This document shows positions 56,361-64,000 of a DNA stretch of 64,000 nucleotides, in pieces. The stretch comes from Gallionella sp. (GTDB lineage: Bacteria; Pseudomonadota; Gammaproteobacteria; Burkholderiales; Gallionellaceae): contig JAQTTY010000006.1 in assembly GCA_028710525.1 (NCBI GenBank), positions 62,001 through 126,000 of the forward strand. Reading direction: 5' to 3'. The notes beneath the pieces were generated by a model that was not told where the DNA came from, did not search any database, and was given only the letters and a program-made list of their open reading frames with translations. The stretch's first letter is position 1, and every line of letters begins with the position of its first letter. Both the position numbers and the translations under genes were made by a program.

Positions 56361-57575
56361 TCAAAAGAGGCGGAACAGTTTCAGCCAAGTACGCATGCGG
56401 AACAGTCTGGACGGGTCGAGTCGTTCATTGAACAATGCCTCAAGACGTTCGCGCACATATTCATTCTTGCTTGCCTTGAAAACTAGTAGATTGGTCAGCC
56501 ATGGCCAGCGCAGCAACAGCTCGGCTTTGCGGTAAGCCTCGAACTTGGGCTTGAGTGCCATCATGCTGGTTGTGTAGGCTTGTGCTACTGCTAGCCGCCC
56601 CTGCGGCGCATGGGCCAACAACTGTTCAGCCGCCAACACGCCCGTCTCCAGCGCTTTGCCGATTCCCTCGCCAGTGAGCGGGAAGGTCGTCCCCACACAT
56701 TCGCCTGTCGCCAAGATGCCGCCATCAGCGAATCTGGCACCACTCAGACCCGTACGCAGCGGTGCGCCCCTCAAGGGAGATACCACCTCGCCATCGCTCA
56801 TCAGATCTTTAACTAGCGGCTGCGACTGCACAAAGGCATCGAAATCGTGACGCAAACTACCGTGTTTGTGTGTACTGCCAAAGTAGCCGACACCGATATT
56901 GAACACATCATCTGGGCCGGGAAATACCCAACCATAGCCACCGCGCACGGTATGGTCGAGGATGAATACCAACTCCTTGAAGTCTTTGCCCAAGCGTGGG
57001 TTACGCACATACTGGCGCACCGCAAAACTGCTGGGCTCGGCCCTATCGAGCAGACCGACCTGTTCAACTGGAGCCACATTGGCCCCTGTAGCCAGCAACA
57101 CCCAAGTGGCCGTAAAAGTGACTGTGGTCTTGTCCTTAAGGAAACCTACTGTGTAGTGACTGCCATCGACATCTTGCGCAGACTGGAAGTCATGCGATGG
57201 GTAAAAGATGGCACCCACTTCTTGTGCAGATTCCAACAGCAAGCCATCCAACCGGATACGAGGCGTACTAGCAGTCTTACCGCGTACCGTCACTTCACTG
57301 CCATTGAAACTGATCAGCCGCAGCGCGGTAGTTGGATAGGATATTTGCTCTACCCGCTCACGTAATCCAAGTTTTTCTAGGGCAGTATGCGCATCGGGTA
57401 TCAAAGCATCGCCACAAGTCTTTTCGCGAGGGAACTGCGTTTTATCGAACAGGCCTACGCGCCAGCCGCCTTGCGCCAAGGTACGTGCGGCAGCACAGCC
57501 CGCTGGGCCAGCGCCTACGATGATGATGTCAAAATCAGGGATGGGATTCAGAGCAGTAAACGGGGTGATGTTTAT
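56361..57575 (-). CDS. FAD-dependent oxidoreductase, geranylgeranyl-reductase family
   Basis: About 400 residues starting near PDFDIIIVGAGPAGCAAARTL (FAD motif), with FPREKTCGDALIPDA, GGYGWVFPGPDDVFNIGVG and a second flavin motif GGILATGECVGTTFPLTGEGIGKALETG. This is the ChlP-like family that saturates isoprenoid chains or acts on other lipids. The start is uncertain: no ATG, GTG or TTG lies between the dsbB stop and the FAD motif. ATA-57575 (with AAGG upstream), CTG-57551 or a TTG at 57614 inside dsbB are the options. ATA coordinates are given provisionally. Confidence 0.78.
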   Translation of the reverse strand: MNITPFTALNPIPDFDIIIVGAGPAGCAAARTLAQGGWRVGLFDKTQFPREKTCGDALIPDAHTALEKLGLRERVEQISYPTTALRLISFNGSEVTVRGKTASTPRIRLDGLLLESAQEVGAIFYPSHDFQSAQDVDGSHYTVGFLKDKTTVTFTATWVLLATGANVAPVEQVGLLDRAEPSSFAVRQYVRNPRLGKDFKELVFILDHTVRGGYGWVFPGPDDVFNIGVGYFGSTHKHGSLRHDFDAFVQSQPLVKDLMSDGEVVSPLRGAPLRTGLSGARFADGGILATGECVGTTFPLTGEGIGKALETGVLAAEQLLAHAPQGRLAVAQAYTTSMMALKPKFEAYRKAELLLRWPWLTNLLVFKASKNEYVRERLEALFNERLDPSRLFRMRTWLKLFRLF

Positions 57576-58084
57576 GCCGTCGCCTTGTTGCGCAGGGCGA
57601 TCAAAATAGCCCAAACAGCCAGCGCGAGATAGCACAACAGCGACCACTCTGGGATACCCAGCGTGAGGAAGCTCCAACCGCGGGCAGCGCATTCACCTGA
57701 GCCGTGCATCAATTGCTTCAGTACGTTGGATAGGGGCATGGTCTCTAACATGTAGTCCAGACCAGGGCCGCAGGCCGGCACTTGGTCGGGCGGCAGATGT
57801 TGTATCCAGATATGACGGGACGCCACGGCCACGCCGGACAATGATAATAAAGTGATGAGCCCAGCATAGAGGCGCTCACCGACTCGTTTAGGCCCGTGCA
57901 CCATGGCCAGCGCATATACCACTAAGATAGCGATGAAGATGACACGTTGCACCATGCACAAAGGGCAAGGGTCCTGATGCTTGACGTATTGCAGATACAA
58001 GCCAAATCCCATCAGACCAGACACGACCAAGGCGCCTAGTAGATACAAGATACGGTTAGAAATGTTTTGCCAGATATTGCACAT
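57572..58084 (-). CDS. dsbB: Disulfide bond formation protein DsbB
   Basis: A 170-residue inner-membrane protein with four helices, the redox CxxC in PCPLCMVQR (Cys41/44 region) and a second cysteine pair in the periplasmic loop (ACGPGLDYM ... GSGEC). It reoxidises DsbA and passes electrons to quinone. It overlaps or abuts the following oxidoreductase gene. Confidence 0.95.
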   Translation of the reverse strand: MCNIWQNISNRILYLLGALVVSGLMGFGLYLQYVKHQDPCPLCMVQRVIFIAILVVYALAMVHGPKRVGERLYAGLITLLSLSGVAVASRHIWIQHLPPDQVPACGPGLDYMLETMPLSNVLKQLMHGSGECAARGWSFLTLGIPEWSLLCYLALAVWAILIALRNKATA

Positions 58085-58113
58085 TGATAAACTCCGTTGA
58101 CATTTACTTCGTC

Positions 58114-58246
58114 AAATCGAAAGTTTCTAGAAATTGAAATATCTAAGCAAGACAAGGCGCGAATAAAAAATCACGACGACGCATAGTTACCTATGTAAGG
58201 AGTGATTTTTTTGGAGCAACACCGTATTGCGACGAGATTTCGATTT
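58114..58246. repeat. Nested palindromic repeat element between dsbB and iscX
   Basis: Three nested inverted pairs share one axis: AAATCGAAA (58114-58122) with TTTCGATTT (58238-58246), AAAAAATCAC (58165-58174) with GTGATTTTTT (from 58202), and CATAG/CTATG at the centre. The element could fold as one long interrupted hairpin. Similar wording recurs in many proteobacterial intergenic regions. It also lies 14 bases past the iscX stop and may end the isc transcript. Confidence 0.6.
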
Positions 58247-58259
58247 ATAGGGACTTCCG

Positions 58260-58454
58260 TTATTCGTTCTCTTCGATCCAGGCAGCCTGTATCGCTTCGA
58301 GGACTTTTTCGCCACTACGATTGGGATCGTCATTGAAATCTTCCAAGGCCATCACCCAGTTGCGCAGATCGACGAAGTTCACATAGGTCGGATCGATATC
58401 AGGATGCGCATCACTCAGCGACATCGCGATCTGATGTACGTCTGTCCATTTCAT
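58260..58454 (-). CDS. iscX: Fe-S assembly protein IscX
   Basis: A 64-residue acidic protein with the IscX/YfhJ pattern (KWTDVHQIAMSLSDAHPDIDPTYVNF, LEDFNDDPNRSGEKVLEAIQ). It binds IscS and iron and tunes cluster assembly. Last gene of the isc operon, two bases after fdx. Confidence 0.95.
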   Translation of the reverse strand: MKWTDVHQIAMSLSDAHPDIDPTYVNFVDLRNWVMALEDFNDDPNRSGEKVLEAIQAAWIEENE

Positions 58455-58455
58455 C

Positions 58456-58794
58456 TTAATGCCCCTCCTTGACCATGTTGATGGTGTACTTAGGTATCTC
58501 GACTACTAGGTTGGTGTCGCCCACCAGGGCCTGGCATGACAGACGAGAGTTGGGTTCTAAGCCCCAAGCTTTGTCGAGCAGGTCGTCTTCCAGTTCCTCG
58601 GAAGGGGCGAGTGAGTTGAAACCTTCGCGCAAGATGATGTGACAGGTGGTGCAGGCGCAAGACTTCTCGCAAGCATGCTCGATGGCGATGCCATTCTGCA
58701 GCAAGGTGTCACACAGAGACACACCCGGTTGACCTTCTATAAGCGCTCCTTCGGGGCACAACTCTACGTGTGGCAATACGATGATTTGCGTCAT
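58456..58794 (-). CDS. fdx: ISC-type [2Fe-2S] ferredoxin
   Basis: A 112-residue adrenodoxin-like ferredoxin supplying electrons for cluster assembly. Ligands are in HACEKSCACTTC, with the fourth cysteine in RLSCQAL. Directly follows hscA (one-base overlap). Confidence 0.96.
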   Translation of the reverse strand: MTQIIVLPHVELCPEGALIEGQPGVSLCDTLLQNGIAIEHACEKSCACTTCHIILREGFNSLAPSEELEDDLLDKAWGLEPNSRLSCQALVGDTNLVVEIPKYTINMVKEGH

Positions 58795-60662
58795 TACTTC
58801 ACCTCTAAATCGGAAATATTCTTGCCGGACAGCGCATGCGAGACGCTCTTATCCATGCGCGCTTGGGCAAACTTCACCGTGGCATCGTTTAATGCCGTGA
58901 TAGCACGCTTCAATAGCTGAGTATCGGTTTGCTCTAGGCTAGCTCGAAGGGCGACAATCTGTTGCTCGATATGACTGCGCTCGTTGGTCGCAAGCAATTC
59001 ACCATCCATATCCAAGGCGTTCTGCACAGCTTCTATCAGTTGCTGAGCCTCGGTCTGCTGCTCGCGCAAAGCACGCGCCTGCATATCATCCTTGGCATAC
59101 TGACCTGACTCTTGCAGCATGCGGGTGATCTCAGAATCGCTCAAACCATACGAAGGCTTCACTTCGATATTAGCTTCCACACCGCTACCCATTTCGCGTG
59201 CTGCGACACTGAGCAGTCCATCCGCATCTACTTGGAAGGTCACGCGTATGCGCGCCGCACCTGCCACCATGGCAGGGATGCCGCGCAATTCGAACTTAGC
59301 CAAAGAGCGGCAATCGGCGATCAATTCGCGTTCGCCCTGCACCACATGGATACTCATGGCGGTTTGCCCATCCTTGTAGGTGGTGAACTCCTGAGCGCGC
59401 GCAGTTGGGATGGTACTGTTGCGCGGAATCAGTTTCTCCGCCAAGCCACCCATGGTCTCTATGCCCAGCGACAGAGGAATCACATCTAGCAACAGCCAAT
59501 CATCCTCGCCACGGTTACCCGCGAGCAGATTGGCCTGTATCGCCGCGCCCAGCGCAACCACTTTATCTGGATCAAGATTGGTCAGCGGCGTCTGATTAAA
59601 GAACTCACCCACCGCGCGCTGTACCTGCGGCATACGCGTCGCACCGCCTACCATCACCACGCCATTCACATCGGCGACCTTAAGGTTCGCATCACGCAAT
59701 GCACGGCGCAATGGCTGTAGCGTGCGCTGCACCAGATTATTCGACATCTCATGGAATTCGGCCTGAGTCAGCACGTTATCGATGACCTCGCCGGTAGAGA
59801 GCATCGCAGTGACGCGCGTCTCTTCGTGTTCGGTCAGTTGCTCCTTAGCCGTGCGAGCATGTGTCAGGATCAAGCGCGTGTCTTGCGGGCCCAGTGCCGA
59901 CAAGGTGTTCTTCTCTAGCAACCAGCAATAGATACGATGGTCGAAATCATCACCGCCGAGCGCAGAATCACCATTGGTGGCCAGCACTTCAAACACACCG
60001 CGCGACAAGCGCAAGATGGAGATATCGAAAGTACCGCCGCCCAAGTCGTACACGGCATACACGCCCTCGGAAGCGTTATCCAAACCATACGCGATGGCAG
60101 CCGCAGTCGGCTCATTGAGCAAACGCAACACGTTCAACCCCGCCAACCGCGCGGCGTCTTTTGTCGCCTGACGCTGCGCATCATCGAAGTATGCAGGCAC
60201 GGTGATCACCGCCCCTACCAACTCGCCACCCAAGGAAGCTTCAGCACGGGCACGCAAGACTTTGAGGATCTCGGCGGACACTTCTACTGGGCTCTTTGCT
60301 CCAGCCACCGTGCGCAATTGCACTTGTCCGGTTTGATCAAGGAATCGGTAGGGAAAACGGCTGGTGTCGCCGATATCGGTCAAACCGCGCCCCATGAAGC
60401 GTTTCACAGAGCTGATGGTATTGATGGGGTCTTCACTCTGAGTACGCTGCGCGGCTTCACCCACGAGTATGGTTTGTTCATCTACATAGCGCACCACGGA
60501 CGGCAACATGGCGCGCCCTTGTTCATCATTCAGCACCGTGCTGATGCTGTTGCGCACGGTGGCGACTAGCGAGTTGGTGGTACCCAAGTCTATGCCCACC
60601 GCCAACCTATGTTGGTGGGGTGCGGTGCTCATACCGGGTTCAGAGATTTGCAGTAAGGCCAT
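58794..60662 (-). CDS. hscA: Fe-S chaperone HscA (Hsp70 family)
   Basis: A 622-residue specialised Hsp70 that with HscB releases clusters from IscU. ATPase motifs [26 protein letters not shown] and [10 protein letters not shown] are visible; the peptide-binding and lid domains follow. Its ATG overlaps the hscB stop. Confidence 0.97.
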   Translation of the reverse strand: MALLQISEPGMSTAPHQHRLAVGIDLGTTNSLVATVRNSISTVLNDEQGRAMLPSVVRYVDEQTILVGEAAQRTQSEDPINTISSVKRFMGRGLTDIGDTSRFPYRFLDQTGQVQLRTVAGAKSPVEVSAEILKVLRARAEASLGGELVGAVITVPAYFDDAQRQATKDAARLAGLNVLRLLNEPTAAAIAYGLDNASEGVYAVYDLGGGTFDISILRLSRGVFEVLATNGDSALGGDDFDHRIYCWLLEKNTLSALGPQDTRLILTHARTAKEQLTEHEETRVTAMLSTGEVIDNVLTQAEFHEMSNNLVQRTLQPLRRALRDANLKVADVNGVVMVGGATRMPQVQRAVGEFFNQTPLTNLDPDKVVALGAAIQANLLAGNRGEDDWLLLDVIPLSLGIETMGGLAEKLIPRNSTIPTARAQEFTTYKDGQTAMSIHVVQGERELIADCRSLAKFELRGIPAMVAGAARIRVTFQVDADGLLSVAAREMGSGVEANIEVKPSYGLSDSEITRMLQESGQYAKDDMQARALREQQTEAQQLIEAVQNALDMDGELLATNERSHIEQQIVALRASLEQTDTQLLKRAITALNDATVKFAQARMDKSVSHALSGKNISDLEVK

Positions 60663-61204
60663 CAGTAATCTATCGCATCGTAAGCGGCGTGTATCTCTTC
60701 CGCGAGTTTTTCCATGAAACGCAGCTTGCGCACCATCAGCGCTGCACCTGCGTAGTTCTTCTCAGTATCGATTTTATCCGCAAGCTGCGCTTCCAGCGCA
60801 GCAGTTTCAACATGCATGCGTGTTTCCAACTCAGTCAGCGCATCGACATCGCGCGACTGCTGCGCCTCGACCACCGCTTCACGCCATTCCATCTGCTCGA
60901 CCAGAAAGTCCATGGGCATGGCAGTATTGGTCTCTTCCTGCGTATCGACACCATTGAGTTTCAGGATATAGCGCGCACGGCGTAAAGCACTGCGCAAAGT
61001 CTGATAGCCCTCATTCACGAAGGTCGCTTGCTGCATCGCGACACGCTGTTCGGCATCGGGCAGATGCGCCGACTTGTCGGGATGCACCGTCATCTGCAAG
61101 CCGCGATAACGCTGCTCCAATGCCGCGCCATCTAAGGCAAAGGTCTGCGGCAAATCGAACAACTGGAAGTAACTTTGATGTAGATCTAGTTTGGTAGAGG
61201 ACAT
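60662..61204 (-). CDS. hscB: Fe-S co-chaperone HscB
   Basis: A 180-residue J-domain protein with the HPD motif in TVHPDKSAH and the IscU-binding C-terminal helices. It stimulates HscA ATPase and delivers IscU. Confidence 0.96.
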   Translation of the reverse strand: MSSTKLDLHQSYFQLFDLPQTFALDGAALEQRYRGLQMTVHPDKSAHLPDAEQRVAMQQATFVNEGYQTLRSALRRARYILKLNGVDTQEETNTAMPMDFLVEQMEWREAVVEAQQSRDVDALTELETRMHVETAALEAQLADKIDTEKNYAGAALMVRKLRFMEKLAEEIHAAYDAIDY

Positions 61205-61277
61205 GCAGAGGTATAGATATCGAGTCGTGAGGGAATACTACTCGCGCGACAGTGTGCCGCGCGCTTCCGGCACAGGA

Positions 61278-61601
61278 CTAAACTTGGAAGCTCTCGCCGC
61301 AACCGCACTCGTTCTTCACGTTGGGGTTGTTGAACTTAAAACCTTCGTTCAGGCCTTCGCGCTGAAAATCCAGTTCCATGCCGTCGATATACGGCAGACT
61401 CTTGGGGTCAACCAGCAAGGTCACGCCATGACTCTGGAACTGCATGTCTTCGTCGCTCAGCGCGTCAGCGAACTCCAGCTTGTAAGCCATACCGGAACAA
61501 CCTGTAGTGCGCACACCGATACGCAAGCCCAAGCCTTTGCCGCGCTTGGCGATGAAATTCTGCACATGTTTAGCAGCCGATTCTGTCAGCGTGATGCCCA
61601 T
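61278..61601 (-). CDS. iscA: A-type Fe-S carrier IscA
   Basis: A 107-residue scaffold/carrier with the three conserved cysteines in TGCSGMAY and ECGCGES. The ATG at 61601 follows AGGAGACGAAC; the frame reaches 61637 without support. Confidence 0.96.
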   Translation of the reverse strand: MGITLTESAAKHVQNFIAKRGKGLGLRIGVRTTGCSGMAYKLEFADALSDEDMQFQSHGVTLLVDPKSLPYIDGMELDFQREGLNEGFKFNNPNVKNECGCGESFQV

Positions 61602-61618
61602 GTTCGTCTCCTGTACTA

Positions 61619-62035
61619 TCAAACGCTGCCGTGGCAAGCAGAGGTCTCGATGCTCGCACCATGCTTGGATTTGTAATCAGCCACTGCTGCCTTGATAGCG
61701 TCTTCCGCCAAGATGGAGCAATGGATCTTCACCGGTGGCAACGCCAATTCTTCGGCGATCTGGGTGTTCTTGATCATCAAAGCTTGATCGACGGTCTTGC
61801 CCTTGACCCATTCGGTCACCAGCGAGCTAGAAGCGATCGCAGAGCCGCAGCCATATGTCTTGAACTTAGCATCTTCGATGATGCCGTCCTTACCCACTTT
61901 GATCTGCAACTTCATCACGTCGCCGCATGCCGGCGCACCCACCATGCCAGTTCCTAGACCTTCCGCATCTTTTGCAAAAGAACCCACGTTACGTGGATTT
62001 TCGTAATGATCTAAAAGTTTTTCGCTGTATGCCAT
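61619..62035 (-). CDS. iscU: Fe-S scaffold IscU
   Basis: A 138-residue scaffold. Cluster ligands lie in [15 protein letters not shown] and IHCSILAE, and the HscA recognition motif LPPVK precedes the last cysteine. The ATG at 62035 is the standard start ([14 protein letters not shown]). Confidence 0.97.
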   Translation of the reverse strand: MAYSEKLLDHYENPRNVGSFAKDAEGLGTGMVGAPACGDVMKLQIKVGKDGIIEDAKFKTYGCGSAIASSSLVTEWVKGKTVDQALMIKNTQIAEELALPPVKIHCSILAEDAIKAAVADYKSKHGASIETSACHGSV

Positions 62036-62162
62036 TTTAATACTCCTTAATTCAAATAAGAGAACCGATGGTTTGCGCATGTGGCAAGGTGGAGGTCAGT
62101 GCCGTTTGCTCTTAGCAAGCCAGCTGACTAACAACGCCGCCAAGCGCGCAAAGGGCGGTTCT

Positions 62163-63371
62163 CTAGTGTGCCGCCCACTGCACGGTATTCAAATCGACAC
62201 CGTCTTGGTACATCTCCCAAAGCGGGGAGAGTTCACGCAGCTTGCCTATCTTTCTTTGCAGCAGATCGATAACAAAATCGACCTCTTCCACGGTGGTGAA
62301 ACGACCCACGGAAAAACGTATCGAGCTGTGCGCCAATTCGTCGCTGCGGCCCAAAGCACGCAATACATAGGAAGGCTCCAAGCTGGCCGAAGTACAAGCC
62401 GAACCACTGGATACCGCGACATCCTTGATCGCCATGATCAGGGACTCACCTTCCACAAAATTGAAACTCAGGTTCAGATTGTGCGGCACACGTTGATCCA
62501 TGTCACCGTTGATATGTACTTCTTCCATGGTCATCAGACCCGCCAGCAAACGATCACGCAACATACGCACGCGCTCGTTCTCGCTAACCATCTCTTCTTG
62601 TGCGATGCGGAACGCCTCGCCCATACCCACGATCTGGTGCGTAGCCAAAGTACCGGAACGCATACCGCGCTCGTGACCACCACCATGCATCTGAGCTTCC
62701 AAACGCACGCGCGGCTTGCGCTGCACATACAAAGCGCCAATACCCTTGGGGCCGTAAGTCTTGTGTGCCGAAAAGGACATCAGATCGACCTTCAACTTCT
62801 GCAAATCAATCTGCACCTTGCCGGTAGCTTGCGCCGCATCGACATGGAACAGAATTCCCTTTGCGCGACAGATCTCGCCGATTGCGGCGATGTCTTGTAT
62901 GACGCCGATCTCGTTGTTCACATACATGATGGATACCAAGATGGTATCGGGGCGCAGCGACGCCTTGAATTTCTCCAAGTCCAGCAAGCCATTGGGCTCA
63001 GGATCCAGATAGGTCGCGGTGAAGCCTTCACGCTCCAATTCGCGCACAGTATCAATGACCGCCTTATGCTCGATACGCATGGTGACGATATGCTTGCCCT
63101 TGCCCTGATAAAAGTGCGCCGCACCCTTGATAGCTAAGTTATTCGATTCAGTTGCACCGGAAGTCCAGACGATCTCTTTGGGATCAGCATTCACCAGCGC
63201 AGCGACTTGCGCGCGCGCCAACTCCACACCCTCTTCAGCCTCCCAACCATAGTGGTGGGAACGGCTGGCTGGATTACCGTATTGCTCGGTCAAATAAGGG
63301 ATCATCTTGGCTGCCACACGCGGATCGACCGGAGTGGTTGCTGAATAATCCATGTAGATCGGTAACTTCAT
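62163..63371 (-). CDS. iscS: Cysteine desulfurase IscS
   Basis: A 402-residue PLP enzyme that takes sulfur from cysteine for Fe-S clusters and tRNA thiolation. The PLP lysine is in [10 protein letters not shown] and the active-site cysteine in [13 protein letters not shown]. It begins [18 protein letters not shown]. Confidence 0.97.
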   Translation of the reverse strand: MKLPIYMDYSATTPVDPRVAAKMIPYLTEQYGNPASRSHHYGWEAEEGVELARAQVAALVNADPKEIVWTSGATESNNLAIKGAAHFYQGKGKHIVTMRIEHKAVIDTVRELEREGFTATYLDPEPNGLLDLEKFKASLRPDTILVSIMYVNNEIGVIQDIAAIGEICRAKGILFHVDAAQATGKVQIDLQKLKVDLMSFSAHKTYGPKGIGALYVQRKPRVRLEAQMHGGGHERGMRSGTLATHQIVGMGEAFRIAQEEMVSENERVRMLRDRLLAGLMTMEEVHINGDMDQRVPHNLNLSFNFVEGESLIMAIKDVAVSSGSACTSASLEPSYVLRALGRSDELAHSSIRFSVGRFTTVEEVDFVIDLLQRKIGKLRELSPLWEMYQDGVDLNTVQWAAH

Positions 63372-63390
63372 AGAATCTCTATTTCCTTGA

Positions 63391-63858
63391 TTACATTACA
63401 ACATGTTTAACAGGCGACTTGGTCAGGGTAACTGGCGATATACCCGCTTTGCTATTCACCTGACTATCCACCAGCTGCTGCAGACTCACGGCCGCGAGAT
63501 ACTCGTAGATCTTCTCATTCAAGCCCATCCACAGATCATGAGTGATACAGGGCTCACCGTCATGGCAATTGCCGCGTTCGCCGCAATTGGTGGCATCCAA
63601 GGGCTCGTCTACCGCCACCACGATTTCCGCGATGGATATCTTCGCGCTGGGGCGTGCCAAGCAATAGCCGCCACCTGGGCCGCGCACACTATCAACGATA
63701 CCGTTGCGGCGTAACTTGCCGAACAGCTGCTCCAAATAAGACAGCGAAATACTCTGACGCTCGCTGATACCAGCCAATGTCACCGGCCCACGGCCTCCGC
63801 GCATCGCCAGATCGACCATGGCTGTCACGGCAAAACGCCCTTTAGTGGTTAATCGCAT
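63391..63858 (-). CDS. iscR: Fe-S cluster regulator IscR
   Basis: A 155-residue Rrf2-family regulator: N-terminal winged helix ([18 protein letters not shown]) and the three cluster cysteines in [13 protein letters not shown]. The [2Fe-2S] form represses the isc operon. It is the first gene of that operon and has an IscR-type site upstream. Confidence 0.97.
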   Translation of the reverse strand: MRLTTKGRFAVTAMVDLAMRGGRGPVTLAGISERQSISLSYLEQLFGKLRRNGIVDSVRGPGGGYCLARPSAKISIAEIVVAVDEPLDATNCGERGNCHDGEPCITHDLWMGLNEKIYEYLAAVSLQQLVDSQVNSKAGISPVTLTKSPVKHVVM

Positions 63859-63910
63859 ATCATTCTCCCGACCTAAATTCAGTTAACAACATCTTGTTTG
63901 CTACACCCGA

Positions 63911-63943
63911 ATAATAGAATACCCGATTCTTTTAATCAACTAT
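63911..63943 (-). promoter_or_regulatory. isc operon promoter with type 1 IscR site
   Basis: On the minus strand, TTGATT (63939-63934), a 17-base spacer and TATTAT (63916-63911) form a sigma-70 promoter 53 bases before the iscR ATG. The 25-bp stretch 63943-63919 (ATAGTTGATT...ATCGGGTAT) matches the E. coli type 1 IscR consensus at all but about three positions and covers the -35. This predicts repression of iscR and downstream genes by cluster-loaded IscR. Confidence 0.8.
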
Positions 63944-64000
63944 TTTATTCAGGTGATTTGGGTCGAACTTCTCAGCCGTTGCACGCTCTTCCTCAACTGG

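Noticed and set aside
62073..63137. 354-codon plus-strand open frame
   Set aside because: It lies wholly opposite iscS, is rich in His/Thr/Gln as expected for an antisense frame of a GC-rich gene, and has no ribosome site.

Overview
The window is a chromosomal segment of a betaproteobacterium. The housekeeping genes point there: a complete iscRSUA-hscBA-fdx-iscX operon with an IscR-type operator, a ribF-ileS-lspA-ispH-thiO run ending in tRNA-Thr, and a nadK-recN-bamE-dapB run. Periplasmic c-type cytochromes, a bacteriohemerythrin, a QseBC-like two-component pair and many c-di-GMP and PAS proteins suggest a free-living aquatic or sediment bacterium, perhaps of the Nitrosomonadales. The genus cannot be fixed from the sequence alone.

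Layout. 1-3.0 kb: a P-type ATPase cut by the window edge, then small genes of unknown function. 3.2-6.5 kb: a small cytochrome c, a diheme cytochrome c and a QseBC-like pair. 6.5-11.0 kb: a MacA/MacB-like export system with two permeases, on the minus strand. 11.0-16.8 kb: a glucose-type (CUT1) sugar ABC transporter plus a Gfo/Idh/MocA oxidoreductase. 17.0-24.3 kb: two convergent two-gene modules, each a PhnD-like periplasmic binding protein followed by a membrane-bound GGDEF protein. The second module lies between two copies of a ~120-bp repeat. 24.8-35.4 kb: mixed metabolic and stress genes, including a FrnE/DsbA-like protein, a GST, a five-PAS hybrid kinase, a SOUL protein, a glutamate dehydrogenase with a 3' frameshift, a lipocalin, an alcohol dehydrogenase, a decayed phosphatase and a Csp1-like copper-storage protein. 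35.9-43.6 kb: a second sugar locus with DUF4432 epimerase, PfkB kinase, CUT2 ABC transporter, LamB-like porin and a divergent LacI regulator. 43.6-50.4 kb and 52.1-63.9 kb: housekeeping blocks.

Two pieces of higher-order organisation stand out. First, between dapB and the hemerythrin gene (50.5-52.1 kb) three small genes on one strand are separated by short imperfect hairpins with the architecture of integron attC recombination sites. One gene's stop codon lies inside a site, and two genes start within or 3 nt after one. No integrase is in the window, so this looks like a small orphan cassette array. Second, the 14-bp pattern ACnCGnGT with A/T-rich flanks occurs upstream of the lacI gene (twice) and upstream of the glucose-type ABC operon 30 kb away (twice). 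One of these overlaps a good sigma-70 promoter, suggesting that one LacI protein controls both sugar loci.

Other points: a one-base frameshift that scrambles the last ~20 residues of GdhA, a BamE with an extra C-terminal NTF2-like domain, a perfect 34-bp palindrome, and several degenerate intergenic repeats. No rRNA, CRISPR array, transposase or prophage gene was seen.
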